In this document: piece after piece, positions 18,660 to 26,910 of the stretch | Numbering within the stretch: position 1 is the first letter of the stretch | How the letters are laid out: each line of letters opens with the position of its first letter | Assembly: GCF_017603965.1 (NCBI RefSeq) | Contig: NZ_CP071955.1 | Coordinates: 3,691,501-3,755,500 of the forward strand | Direction of reading: 5' to 3' | Source of the DNA: Xanthomonas fragariae | Lineage (GTDB): Bacteria > Pseudomonadota > Gammaproteobacteria > Xanthomonadales > Xanthomonadaceae | Length of the DNA: 64,000 nucleotides | Notes under the pieces: model-generated | Told to the model about the DNA's origin: nothing | Seen by the model: only the letters and a program-made list of their open reading frames with translations | Database searches by the model: none | Program-made: the position numbers and the translations under genes

Positions 18660-19060
18660 CCCGTCCCACATTACCGAGATCGTTTTGCTGAATTGCGCAG
18701 CACCGAATGCGGCACGATCACATCGTTCTCCGCCTCCACCAGCAGCACATCGCCCTGATACGCGGCGCATGCCGCCAAGGCGATGTTGCCGGTGGGGCTC
18801 AAGCTGCGCTGACGATAAGCCATCAGATCCGGATCGGCATTGAGGCTGAGCTTTGGGCACCTCCCAGTGCTCGTCCTTGTAGAGCGCGGGCGGAACGCAA
18901 CGCCAGACATTCCATCGGCCACTCGCGCGTCAGCAATACGCCAGATAACCGCCATGACTCAGTTCTACCAGCGGGATCGAATGCGCATCCACATCACGAC
19001 CTGACGCATCGATGCACAGCTCTCGTACCCACGCAGATCGAAGATCGTACAGATGCACCC
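18660..19060 (-). pseudogene. Decayed alpha/beta-hydrolase gene
   Basis: Reading leftward, fragments of one alpha/beta-hydrolase occur in different frames. [12 protein letters not shown] (nucleophile elbow, with HG where SYGG/SHGG is expected) and [14 protein letters not shown] are followed by [22 protein letters not shown] and [23 protein letters not shown] (the acid-loop strand). At least three frameshifts and stops separate them. A hairpin repeat abuts the upstream end at 19061. No start or intact frame remains, so it is non-functional. Confidence 0.8.
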
Positions 19061-19190
19061 TAAGAGGCGCTAACAAAACGTAGCGCGCAGTCGCCAGATG
19101 GGCGCGGAGCGACCGCCGTGTACGCGCGGGACATACCGATCCCGAGCACCGACCGCGCCAGCCTGGCGGTGAGCACAGTCGTTTTGCTAG
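19061..19190 (+). repeat. Hairpin repeat element cut by IS701
   Basis: TAAGAGGCGCTAACAAAACG at the left, inner arms intact (AGATGGGCGCGGAGC, GACCGCGCCAGCCTGGCGG), ending GTCGTTTTGCTAG. The IS701-type element begins right after CTAG (19187-19190), and the same CTAG recurs at 20636-20639, so the IS landed in the terminal arm of this repeat. Confidence 0.85.
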
Positions 19191-20635
19191 TCCTACTGTG
19201 TCATAAATAGGTTATCCTGCAAGCAGTCTCTCCCACGGCGGGATCGTGATGGCCGCAGTCAGCAACAAAGCGCGTTTCTCCGCTTATCTCGATGAACTCT
19301 CCGCCGCGCTCGGTCATGCTGACCGCACTGCGGGCCTGCGAGGCGATTGCAGTGCGTTGATGCTGCCTTTGGAGCGCAAGAGTGTTGAGCCCCTGGCTGC
19401 TCATCTGGATCCGCTTCGAACCAGGGCTCGCCATCAAGCCTTGCACCACTTCGTGGCCAAATCAGAGTGGTCCGATGCGGCCATGTTGGAGCGGGTTCGT
19501 CAGTACGTTTCGTCGCTGCTGGATTTGAAAGACGAGGTGTACTGGATCGTGGACGACACGGGTTTTCGCAAGAAGGGCAGGCATTCGGTCGGTGTGGCCC
19601 GACAGGACTGCGGCGAGATCGGCAAGCAGGACAATTGCCAGGTGGCCGTGAGCGTATCGTTGGCGACGCCGGCAGCGAGCATTCCGATCGCTTTCAGGCT
19701 GTATCTGCCTGAAGACTGGGCCAGCGATGCAGCACGCCGGGGAAAAGCGGGAATTCCCCACGAGATTGAGTTCGCGACCAAACCGCAGATCGCACTGGCG
19801 CAGATGAAAGCAGCCCATGCCACGGGAGTGGCGCGCGGCACGGTGTTGGCCGATGCAGCCTATGGCAGCAATACGGCCTGGCGTGACGCGCTGGCTTGCC
19901 TGGAACTGAACTATGCGGTGGGAATCGTGTCGAGCGTGAAAGTCTGGCCGCCCGGACAAAGGCCCGAATCGCCGGCGGCGTGGAAAGGCCAAGGCCGACC
20001 TCCGGTTCGCCATCGTCGTACAGCCGACCATCAGCCACAGTCGGTGCAAGCGCTGGCGCTGTCGTTACCCTCCCGCGCCTTCAGGACAGTCGCGTGGCGG
20101 GAAGGCGGCAACGCACCGTTGTCGGGACGTTTCGCCGCCGTACGCGTACGTGCAGCACAAGGTGATCGCTTGCGTCAGGAGGAATGGCTGTTGATCGAAT
20201 GGCCCAAAGGCCAAGACAGGCCGACCCGATACTTTCTGTCCAACCTGCCGGCAAACACGCCGCGCAAGGATCTGGTAAGGACGGTCAAGGCGCGCTGGCG
20301 GATTGAACGCGATTATCAGGATCTGAAACAGGAATTTGGCCTGGATCACTACCAAGGCCGTGGCTGGCGGGGCTTCCATCATCACGCGAGGTTATGCATC
20401 GCTGCCTATGGGTACCTGGTTGCTGAACGCTTGCGCGGGGCGCATCAAAAAAACCCTCGGAATGCGCGGAATCTCCCTTACCCGAGAATTACCGACCGCG
20501 CGGCAAGGCAATCGCGCGCCCAGCGCCACGCGAGCGACTCGATCACGACGCTGCGCTGGACAATCGCCATGGACATCGCAGCGGCACTACTTGACGGGAT
20601 GCCTCCGCATCTGCGGATTTAATGACATAGTAGGA
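19191..20635 (+). mobile_element. IS701-family insertion sequence
   Basis: A 1445-bp element. Its ends are TCCTACTGTGTCATAAA and, at the right in reverse complement, TCCTACTATGTCATTAAA, imperfect inverted repeats. A CTAG target duplication flanks both sides (19187-19190 and 20636-20639), the 4-bp YTAR-type duplication expected for IS701. It carries one transposase gene. It is intact and therefore probably recent and active. Confidence 0.9.
19246..20622 (+). CDS. IS701-family transposase
   Basis: A 458-residue DDE transposase of the IS701 family. It has an N-terminal helical region (FSAYLDELSAALGHADRTAGL), then the first catalytic strand VYWIVDDTGFRKKG with Asp (about residue 105) and the GVARQDCGEIGKQDNCQVAV block. 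The second Asp is in TVLADAAYGSN, and the C-terminal YQDLKQEFGLDHYQGR has the catalytic Glu. The frame is uninterrupted and full length. It fills almost the whole element, starting 55 bp from the left end. Confidence 0.95.
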   Translation: MMAAVSNKARFSAYLDELSAALGHADRTAGLRGDCSALMLPLERKSVEPLAAHLDPLRTRARHQALHHFVAKSEWSDAAMLERVRQYVSSLLDLKDEVYWIVDDTGFRKKGRHSVGVARQDCGEIGKQDNCQVAVSVSLATPAASIPIAFRLYLPEDWASDAARRGKAGIPHEIEFATKPQIALAQMKAAHATGVARGTVLADAAYGSNTAWRDALACLELNYAVGIVSSVKVWPPGQRPESPAAWKGQGRPPVRHRRTADHQPQSVQALALSLPSRAFRTVAWREGGNAPLSGRFAAVRVRAAQGDRLRQEEWLLIEWPKGQDRPTRYFLSNLPANTPRKDLVRTVKARWRIERDYQDLKQEFGLDHYQGRGWRGFHHHARLCIAAYGYLVAERLRGAHQKNPRNARNLPYPRITDRAARQSRAQRHASDSITTLRWTIAMDIAAALLDGMPPHLRI

Positions 20636-20674
20636 CTAGAGCTCGGCAAGATCGGGGTGCCTTCTGGTCCGCAA

Positions 20675-20710
20675 CGACGCAGGCTTAATGTCTGCGTCGG
20701 CTCCTTTTCA
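20675..20710 (+). terminator. Intrinsic terminator-like hairpin
   Basis: CGACGCAG (20675-20682) pairs with CTGCGTCG (20692-20699), followed by GCTCCTTTTC. It lies just right of the IS701 element, outside its inverted repeats, and precedes the tmk-like pseudogene. Confidence 0.55.
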
Positions 20711-20926
20711 ACTCACCTGCAGTCCTAAACGTTGAGCTTCGCCGCATAGCGGCCGCATATTGCGAACAGAAGCACCCAGCAATCTCGGCACAAGCCGTCG
20801 CGCGCGATAGCAGCGCCGCTTCGGTGGCGAGTAGCGGCGGAGACCCCAACCCGCGCGGGGATCGTCAACTGCAGGGCACCTGCCAGGGCGACGCCGGAAT
20901 GCTGATCCATCGATTACAGTAGCGCG

Positions 20927-21605
20927 ATGACAATCGAACTGAAGCCCGGCGACTTATTGATCGCGATCGAAGGGATCGACGGCGCCGGCAAAACAACCCT
21001 CGCCCGCAGCCTGGCCACCAACCTGGAAGCTGCCGGCGCCCGCGTCGTACTGAGCAAGGAGCCGACCAACGGCCCCTGGGGCACCCAACTGCGCTAGTCC
21101 GCCGCCGGCCGCCTGAGCGCGGACGCAGAAGCCGAGCTGCTGATCCGCGACCGCCACGAACATGTGCACACCTTGATCGCGCCCGCGCTAGCACGCGGCG
21201 ACATCGTGATCCTGGACCGCTATTTCCCCCCGATGGTGGCCTACCAGGGCGCCGCCGGCCTGCCGCTGGACGACCTGCTGGAACGCAACGCGTTCGCGCC
21301 GCGCCCGGACGTGCTGCTACTGCTCGATCTGCCGCCCCGCCCACCGGCCTGGCCCGCATCCGCGCCCGCGGCGACGCACCCAATCACTTCGAAACCCAGG
21401 ACAACCTGGAACGCTGCGCACCATCTTCAACGCGCTGCAATTGCCAGGCAAACACGTGGTGGACCCCAGCGTCGATGCAGCCAGCGTGCTGCGCCAGGCC
21501 CACACCATCGTCGTGGCAGCAGTGGCTGAACGGCTGAGGGTCAATGCGCACTCCGACGCCGATAAGGCTGCACTAGAACTGCTGTCGGCTGGTCGCCCGG
21601 GCTAA
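20927..21605 (+). pseudogene. Thymidylate kinase-like pseudogene
   Basis: Homologous to dTMP kinase. The P-loop [17 protein letters not shown] and the [15 protein letters not shown] segment are intact, but an in-frame TAG follows (21096-21098), after about 56 codons. The frame resumes with [49 protein letters not shown], the family DRY motif, and then shifts around 21340. The C-terminal part ([19 protein letters not shown] sequence) is in another frame, ending at 21605. Two independent lesions make it inactive. Some xanthomonads have a second tmk-like kinase besides the essential one, which would explain why it can decay. Confidence 0.9.
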
Positions 21606-21704
21606 TTTGGTGAAATCTCTGCAGCGGCAGCCCGCTGCAGGCAACAGTCGACAACTAGCACGGGCCGGTGATTCGGGATACGGCAGGCTTGTCAAGGAGG
21701 GAGG

Positions 21705-22725
21705 ATGGGGAGAAATGTGTGCCGACGGTTTGTACGGATACTGGGCTTGTGCCTAGCGCTCATGGCTGATTTTGCCTGGGCGAGCAGCTCCGCTCCTTGG
21801 GAAACAACACTGCGCCTCCTGCTGCTGCAGCCAGAAGGTTCCATAGATTTGGCAAACGCCAAGGTCGCGATCGACCGAATGATTGATCCCTCCATCGACT
21901 CTGACGCCACTTTGCGCGAGGTCGATCAGTGGGCAGCGAAGGCGCGGGCCAGGTTTCCAGTCGGTGCGTCGAAGCAAGGTAAAAATGGACCTGCTCATTT
22001 CGACGCTCTACGAGCCAGGCCCGTGGAATGACCATCGGCCGTTCGGATACGACTACACCGACCCGTTCGGCCAGGACATCAAGAAAGGTCTGCTGTCGCA
22101 CTACTTCGCCACGCGCAAGGGCCAGTGCGTCATCATGCCGATCGCCTTGTTGGTCATCGGCCAGCGGCTGGGCTTGCCGTTGACCATGACCACGGCGCCG
22201 TATCACTTGATCGTCAAATACGGCGACGAAGAACGGGGCCAGTGGACGAACTTCGAGGCCACCAGCGCCTTGTTCCATCCCGATAGTGGCTACGAGCAGG
22301 CCATGAGCATTCCGCCCGAGGCGACGCGCAACGACACGTTTCTACGCCCTTTCTCGCAACGGGAAACGGTGGCCGTGTTCGCAACCGCTTCCCTATTGCC
22401 CAACTACCGGGAGAGGAAGCAGGCCGAACGCATGCTGGCAGCAAGCGACTTGATCCTTGCGGCCAACCCCAAGGATGTCAACGCGATGACCTTCCGTGGG
22501 GATGCCTACTACCTGCTCATCGAACAGCGTTTCAGGGCCAAGTATCCGAAGGCCGAACAGATACCGTTGGAGCTACGTGCCGAGTATCTGGATTGCAGTA
22601 AGCAAAATTTGGGCTGGTACGAAAAGGCCGAGGCCTTGGGGTGGCGCCAATGGGGACCGGCTGAAAGGCAGCGTTACTTGCAACACTTCAATAACATGAA
22701 AGTACAGAGCCAAGGGGGTTGGTGA
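21705..22725 (+). pseudogene. Exported SirB1/transglutaminase-like protein, single-base frameshift
   Basis: ATG 21705 has a very strong ribosome site (AAGGAGGGAGG). The first 94 codons encode a signal peptide (RILGLCLALMADFAWASS) and a SirB1-type N-terminal helical region (IDLANAKVAIDRMIDPSID). At 21981-21985 five A occur where four would keep the frame (GGT AAA ATG GAC). The remaining frame continues with MDLLISTLYEPGPWNDHRPFGYDYTDPF, GQCVIMPIALLVIGQRLGLPLTM (transglutaminase-like core: Cys, and His in APYHLIVKYG), then a TPR-like tail (AERMLAASDLILAANPKDVNAMTFRGDAYYLL). It is broken only by the extra A, so it may be phase-variable, rescued by slippage, or a young pseudogene. Its stop overlaps the next start (TGATG). 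Confidence 0.85.
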
Positions 22726-23438
22726 TGCATAAGATCCTGACAAGTGGCGCACTGGCATCGGCATTAGCAGCCACCACCGCACACGCTTCTACCGATCCGG
22801 TGAAAGCCAACCCGAATACGGGTGCCAGCTTCAATCGCTATTCCTACGCCAATAACAACCCCTACAAATTCACCGATCCGGATGGTAGGGATTGCGTCAC
22901 AACAGACGGCACGACTACTTGCTCCACGGCGAACTATGTAGTGGCCTTCACTGCGCAAAAGGGCTTCCAGGACTTCACCACGAAGTCTCCGAACTACCAT
23001 GCGTATAGTGTTCCAGCGAACACACCTGGAAAGACCCTCGAACAAAACCAGGCTTATGTGAAAAACAACCCGACCCCCGGTTTTTCTTCACCTGCGACAC
23101 CGCAGGGCGCGTTCAATGACGCTACCCCAGTAATTGGCGGTATCAGTCCGGCAGCCATCAGTCCCGTAACGTCTTTCAGCTTGACGAACCAACTCAACGG
23201 CCAGCCGGTTGTGGTGAATGTCACGCTCCCCGGGCACCCGCTTGAATCCGGCATCGTGGTACGTCAGCCAACCGTGGATGCTAGCGGCAACTCCACCATC
23301 CAGAACTGGGGCGAAGGCACGTCCAAGCTGCAGGCACCTGGAAGCTGGACTGCCAAACCCATCAACGGTGTCTGGACCGAACAGAAGCAAGGAACACCCA
23401 ATCCCACTGGCTGCGCTTCGGGGAAGGATAGTGCTTAG
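22725..23438 (+). CDS. Secreted mini-Rhs protein: Rhs core tail plus variable C-terminal domain
   Basis: A 237-residue protein. It has a signal peptide (residues 1-21, ending TAHA/S), then a short piece of Rhs-core terminus (DPVKANPNTGASFNRYSYANNNPYKFTDPDGR split over residues 23-54; RYSYANNNP and the DPDGR end are diagnostic). A 180-residue C-terminal domain follows that I do not recognise, rich in Pro, Thr and Asn with two cysteines before it. In polymorphic Rhs toxins this C-terminal part is the toxic domain. ATG 22725 overlaps the preceding stop (TGATG) and has AAGGGGG upstream, so the gene is translationally coupled to the transglutaminase-like gene. The TAG stop lies next to the IS30 end, so the native C-terminus could have been cut. 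Toxin activity is inferred. Confidence 0.75.
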   Translation: MHKILTSGALASALAATTAHASTDPVKANPNTGASFNRYSYANNNPYKFTDPDGRDCVTTDGTTTCSTANYVVAFTAQKGFQDFTTKSPNYHAYSVPANTPGKTLEQNQAYVKNNPTPGFSSPATPQGAFNDATPVIGGISPAAISPVTSFSLTNQLNGQPVVVNVTLPGHPLESGIVVRQPTVDASGNSTIQNWGEGTSKLQAPGSWTAKPINGVWTEQKQGTPNPTGCASGKDSA

Positions 23439-23439
23439 A

Positions 23440-24502
23440 CTCAACTTCCAAGTGCAACACCCTCATAGCAAGTAAGGTGTTCACATGTCAAAAAGCTATC
23501 TCCATCTGAGTGCAGAAGAGCGCGCGGTGCTGCAAATCGAAACACGGCGTGGTCAAAGCTTGCGCTCGATCTCCAGACTTCTGTGCAGAAGCCCATCGAC
23601 ATTGAGCAGGGAGCTGGTCAGGCAGGGCGCCACGAGCTACTGTGCGGCAGATGCGGCCAGGCGTTACAAAGCGCGGCGTCAGCGCAGTGTTCGGCGGCGT
23701 AGGCTGACCCCGGGGACGGATTTGTTCCAGCTGGTGCGTGATCATCTTGTGCTGTGGCGCTGGTCGCCCCAGCAGATTGCTGCCAAGCTCTTGATCATGC
23801 ATCCGGATGATTCTGCCCAGCGCGTCAGCCACGAAACCATCTACGCAACGATCTATGCGCACCCGCGCGGTGGCCTGAAAAAGGAGCTGGTGGAGGCTTT
23901 ACGCCAGGGCAAGCCTACTCGGGGATTGCGGCGTACGACCGCTGCCAAACGCACCTGGGTGCCGGAGGAACTACGCATCGTGCACCGGCCCGAAGACGTG
24001 CGACAGCGCCTGATTCCAGGTCATTGGGAAGGCGATCTGATCAAGGGCGCGTTCAATCGTTCCTGCGTTGGCACGTTGGTGGAGCGCAAGACGCGCTTTG
24101 TGGTGCTGTGCCGAATGGACGGCTGCACGGCTGCCGATGCGCTGGAAGGGTTTACCCGCCAGATGAAAAGGCTTCCCGCTTCGATGCGAACGAGCTTGAC
24201 CTATGATCGCGGGACCGAACTGACGTGTTATGCCGAGCTGATGCAGGGACTGAACATCAATGTGTGGTTTGCCGATCCACACGCGCCTTGGCAGCGCGGA
24301 AGCAACGAAAACACCAATGGCCTACTTCGCCAGTTCTTGCCCAAGGGTGCGGATCTGTCCACCGTCAGTCAGGAGTACCTCAATCACATCGCATTACTGA
24401 TGAACACCCGTCCACGCGAGACGTTGGGATGGAAAACGCCGAGCGAGGCGATGGAGCATGAACTGGCAACTTTCAAATCACGTGTTGCACTTGAATCTTG
24501 AG
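23440..24502 (+). mobile_element. IS30-family insertion sequence
   Basis: About 1063 bp bounded by imperfect inverted repeats: CTCAACTTCCAAGTGCAACAC at the left and CTCAAGATTCAAGTGCAACAC (reverse complement) at the right. The exact ends could be 2-8 bp different, and no certain target duplication is visible. It sits between the mini-Rhs gene and the membrane-protein gene, separating that gene from upstream transcription. Confidence 0.85.
23485..24501 (+). CDS. IS30-family transposase
   Basis: A 338-residue transposase. It has an N-terminal helix-turn-helix (YLHLSAEERAVLQIETRRGQSLRSISRLLCRSPSTLSREL), a conserved HETIYATIYAHPRGG region and the DDE core: GHWEGDLIKG with the first Asp, LTYDRGTELTCY with the second, and PWQRGSNENTNGLLRQFLPKG with the catalytic Glu. 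The frame is intact. The stop codon overlaps the right inverted repeat, as is usual in this family. Confidence 0.96.
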   Translation: MSKSYLHLSAEERAVLQIETRRGQSLRSISRLLCRSPSTLSRELVRQGATSYCAADAARRYKARRQRSVRRRRLTPGTDLFQLVRDHLVLWRWSPQQIAAKLLIMHPDDSAQRVSHETIYATIYAHPRGGLKKELVEALRQGKPTRGLRRTTAAKRTWVPEELRIVHRPEDVRQRLIPGHWEGDLIKGAFNRSCVGTLVERKTRFVVLCRMDGCTAADALEGFTRQMKRLPASMRTSLTYDRGTELTCYAELMQGLNINVWFADPHAPWQRGSNENTNGLLRQFLPKGADLSTVSQEYLNHIALLMNTRPRETLGWKTPSEAMEHELATFKSRVALES

Positions 24503-24508
24503 ACCACC

Positions 24509-24907
24509 GTGTCTGCAACAACTAACCCCAAGCGGCTAGTGCTTGGGCTAGCACTGGCGCCCTCGGTACCAGGGTTGCTCATGCTGGCCTTGTCTATGCT
24601 CGGAAATCCCAGCGAAGGGATATGGGCACTGAAACTGATTGCGATGATTGCGTATCCCGCAATGCTCGTTATCGGCCTACCCATGCACCTGCTATTTCAG
24701 AGCAAAGGCTGGACAAGCGTATGGCCATACCTCATAGCCGGCACGATTACGGGCGCGGCCATCGCCTACTTCGTATTTCCGACGCTACAAGGTGCCGCCA
24801 GTGGGCCAGCGACAGCCTCGTCAATCGCTATCGCAGCCATTTGTGCGTTCTTTGGTGCCATCACAGCCGCGACGTTCTGGATGATCGTGCGACCGAATAA
24901 CAAGTAA
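24509..24907 (+). CDS. Four-helix membrane protein, possible immunity partner
   Basis: A 132-residue protein from GTG 24509 (an upstream in-frame ATG at 24458 lies inside the IS and is unlikely to be native). Four hydrophobic segments are visible: LVLGLALAPSVPGLLMLAL, LIAMIAYPAMLVIGLPMHLL, WPYLIAGTITGAAIAYFVF and IAAICAFFGAITAATFWMIV. I know no family for it. Small polytopic proteins directly after Rhs or other polymorphic toxins often act as immunity proteins, and that is the basis for the suggestion. The ribosome site is poor, and IS30 has cut it off from the upstream genes. If the IS also removed the mini-Rhs stop codon, the two frames could once have been joined; the exact IS ends would decide. 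Confidence 0.6.
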   Translation: MSATTNPKRLVLGLALAPSVPGLLMLALSMLGNPSEGIWALKLIAMIAYPAMLVIGLPMHLLFQSKGWTSVWPYLIAGTITGAAIAYFVFPTLQGAASGPATASSIAIAAICAFFGAITAATFWMIVRPNNK

Positions 24908-25016
24908 GCCCAGCAGCGATGAAATCACCGTCCATTTCCTTAGCTGGTGTCGCTGGCGCTCTACCTCGCCCAGATCCCCCTTTACACGTGCGCAAAGCGG
25001 CGCTGACTACGAGAGA

Positions 25017-25092
25017 TGGTGCCGCTTGTCCGAATCGAACGGACGACCTACTGATTACAAATCAGTTGCTCTACCGACTGAGCTAAAGCGGC
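25017..25092 (-). tRNA. tRNA-Thr (anticodon TGT)
   Basis: On the minus strand a 76-nt cloverleaf starts GCCGCTTTAGCTCAGTCGG, with anticodon loop TTTGTAA (TGT, reading ACA), a T-arm with GTTCGATTC and a 3' end AAGCGGCACCA with encoded CCA. All stems pair. Confidence 0.97.
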
Positions 25093-25211
25093 GATGTCGT
25101 ACTTCTCTTGCTCAAACCGTGTCCGGCTTGTCCCGCAGTCTACTCGCTGGCAAACCTAAAGCCCTGCCGCGCTTAGCCTTTCGCCCTATCACCACAACAA
25201 CCGCATCCGAG

Positions 25212-25249
25212 TTACAAGGCGGTTGCTCTACCAACTGAGCTATGCCGGC
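25212..25249 (-). pseudogene. 5' half of a second tRNA-Thr
   Basis: Minus strand: GCCGGCATAGCTCAGTTGG, TAGAGCAACCGC and loop CTTGTAA match positions 1-38 of a tRNA-Thr(TGT). The next bases (CTCGG) do not pair with the ACCGC arm, and no T-arm or acceptor 3' strand follows. The break is right after the anticodon loop. It cannot make a mature tRNA, and may be a remnant of an integration or recombination event at a tRNA gene. Confidence 0.85.
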
Positions 25250-25281
25250 AAAGGCAGGCGCGTTGGGCGCCGGTGCGCATT

Positions 25282-26172
25282 CTAGCGCAGCGCGGAGCAA
25301 TCTAGCGATCGTTGACGCGTTGCACCTGCCACGCCTTGCAAGGTCGCCACCGCCGCTGTGCTGCGCACATCGATCCACCAGCGCGACTGGCCGGTGCCGC
25401 TGGGCACCAATTGCGCCGGAAAACCTGCGCTGACCAGACTGGCTTGGCGTCGCTCGGCGCGCCCGCGACTCTGGTACTGGCCCAGCGCGACGGTGTTGTC
25501 CTCGCCTTGCGCGATCACGTAGTAATCGCCCATACCGGCCGCGGCAATGCGCTTGACCCAGGCCTGTGCTGCCGCACGATCGCCCACGTTCGGCAGCATC
25601 ACCCGGAACGTACTGACCCCGACGTCCTTGTCCTCGCGCACGCTGACACGGCTGGCCTGACCACGAATGCGTGCAAGCGCAGCGTCGGCATCGCTGCGTG
25701 CCGCGTACGGCCCCAGGCTGGCGCAGCGCTCGGTAGCGGGGACGGGTACCGGCGTGATGGATGGCGATTTTGGGGCCGACGCCGCTGCAGCGACGTCGGC
25801 GGGTGTCTCGGCAACCTTGGCTGTCGCTGGAATCTCTGCCACAACACGCGACGCCTCGGCCACCGCAGTTGTCGATGTAGCAGCCGGCGTAGTTGCGGCG
25901 GCGGCGCTAGCAACTGGCGCTGCTGCCTGCACGGCTGATGTTGCCGCAGGCATCGCACCCGGAATCGAAGCGGTGGTCGAAGCCGTGGTTACATCCGCCC
26001 CTGGCATTGCCCCCGCCAGTTCCGGCGCCGCATTCGGCAGCAACTCCAGCCGCGCCACACCGGCCGGCTGTGCCGGGGCCACCTGCGCTGCCGGTGATGG
26101 CTGTAACGCCCACCACAACGCCACTCCGGCATTGAGGATGACCAGGACAACGATAAGCGGGCGTACGTACAT
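25282..26172 (-). CDS. SPOR-domain inner-membrane protein
   Basis: A 296-residue protein with one N-terminal transmembrane helix (PLIVVLVILNAGVALWWAL, residues 5-23), a long Ala/Thr/Pro-rich periplasmic linker (about 25-150) and a C-terminal SPOR domain (about 155-265: CASLGPYAARSDADAALARIRGQ, VMLPNVGDRAAAQAWVKRIAAAGMGDYYVI). SPOR domains bind denuded peptidoglycan glycans at the division site. It is the last gene of the birA-coaX-SPOR set, 9 bp after coaX. The role is probably cell wall or division, not known precisely. Confidence 0.88.
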   Translation of the reverse strand: MYVRPLIVVLVILNAGVALWWALQPSPAAQVAPAQPAGVARLELLPNAAPELAGAMPGADVTTASTTASIPGAMPAATSAVQAAAPVASAAAATTPAATSTTAVAEASRVVAEIPATAKVAETPADVAAAASAPKSPSITPVPVPATERCASLGPYAARSDADAALARIRGQASRVSVREDKDVGVSTFRVMLPNVGDRAAAQAWVKRIAAAGMGDYYVIAQGEDNTVALGQYQSRGRAERRQASLVSAGFPAQLVPSGTGQSRWWIDVRSTAAVATLQGVAGATRQRSLDCSALR

Positions 26173-26181
26173 GCGCCGATT

Positions 26182-26910
26182 CTACGAGGAGGACGAAGAC
26201 CTCGCCCAGGTCGCCAGTCCATCCAACACCAGTGCGGCGCGGAACATGGCATCGGGCAACAATGGCAGCAACGGTGGCGCGCCGCCGCCATGCACCAGCA
26301 AGCGCACCGGCATGCCCAGACTGCGCTGCGCGTGCTGCAGGCTGCGCTCGATCAGCGCGACTGCCGCGCCGTCGCAGCCGGAGGTCAACGCATCGACGGT
26401 GTCGTTGGCCAGTTCGACATAATCACCGCCGCTGGCCGGCAATTGCATCGCACGCGCATGCAGCGCCTCGCGCATCGTGGTCGGCGAGGCGGCGATACGG
26501 CCGCCGTGATGTTGGCCGTCGGCGCCGAGCACATCGATGGTCAGCGCGGTGCCCACCCCGGCCACCAGCACTGGTGCGTCACCGCGCGCGCCGAGCAGCG
26601 CCAGAAAGCGATCCACACCAAAACCGCTCGGGTCTGCATACGCAATCCGGATACCGGCGCATTCGACCGCGGTACGCACGATGCGCACTTGCTCGAAGCG
26701 CTGATGCAGGCAGCCGATCATGCGCTCGGTCAATGCGGGGGCCGCCACGCTGGCCACATGCGCGATGCGCCCGGACGGAAGCGCCGACAACGCGGACGCA
26801 TCCATGACTTCGGCGCCGTGCGCCCACGCCTGCACATCGCCGGCACGGTTGCCGTGCAACGGCGCGTACTTGAACCGCGAATTGCCCAGGTCGAACAACC
26901 ACTCGCTCAT
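26182..26910 (-). CDS. coaX: Type III pantothenate kinase
   Basis: Phosphorylates pantothenate, the first step of coenzyme A synthesis. The 242-residue CoaX has the ASKHA-fold N-terminus WLFDLGNSRFKY (PHOSPHATE 1-like, with Asp6-Asn9), the pantothenate/ATP region GVDRFLALLGAR and GVGTALTIDVLG (TxTxD variant ALTID), GGRIAASPTTMREAL and a C-terminal VHGGGAPPL. The start is ATG 26910, whose ATGA overlaps the birA stop, showing translational coupling. A much longer frame reading into birA out of frame is not real. Confidence 0.95.
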   Translation of the reverse strand: MSEWLFDLGNSRFKYAPLHGNRAGDVQAWAHGAEVMDASALSALPSGRIAHVASVAAPALTERMIGCLHQRFEQVRIVRTAVECAGIRIAYADPSGFGVDRFLALLGARGDAPVLVAGVGTALTIDVLGADGQHHGGRIAASPTTMREALHARAMQLPASGGDYVELANDTVDALTSGCDGAAVALIERSLQHAQRSLGMPVRLLVHGGGAPPLLPLLPDAMFRAALVLDGLATWARSSSSS

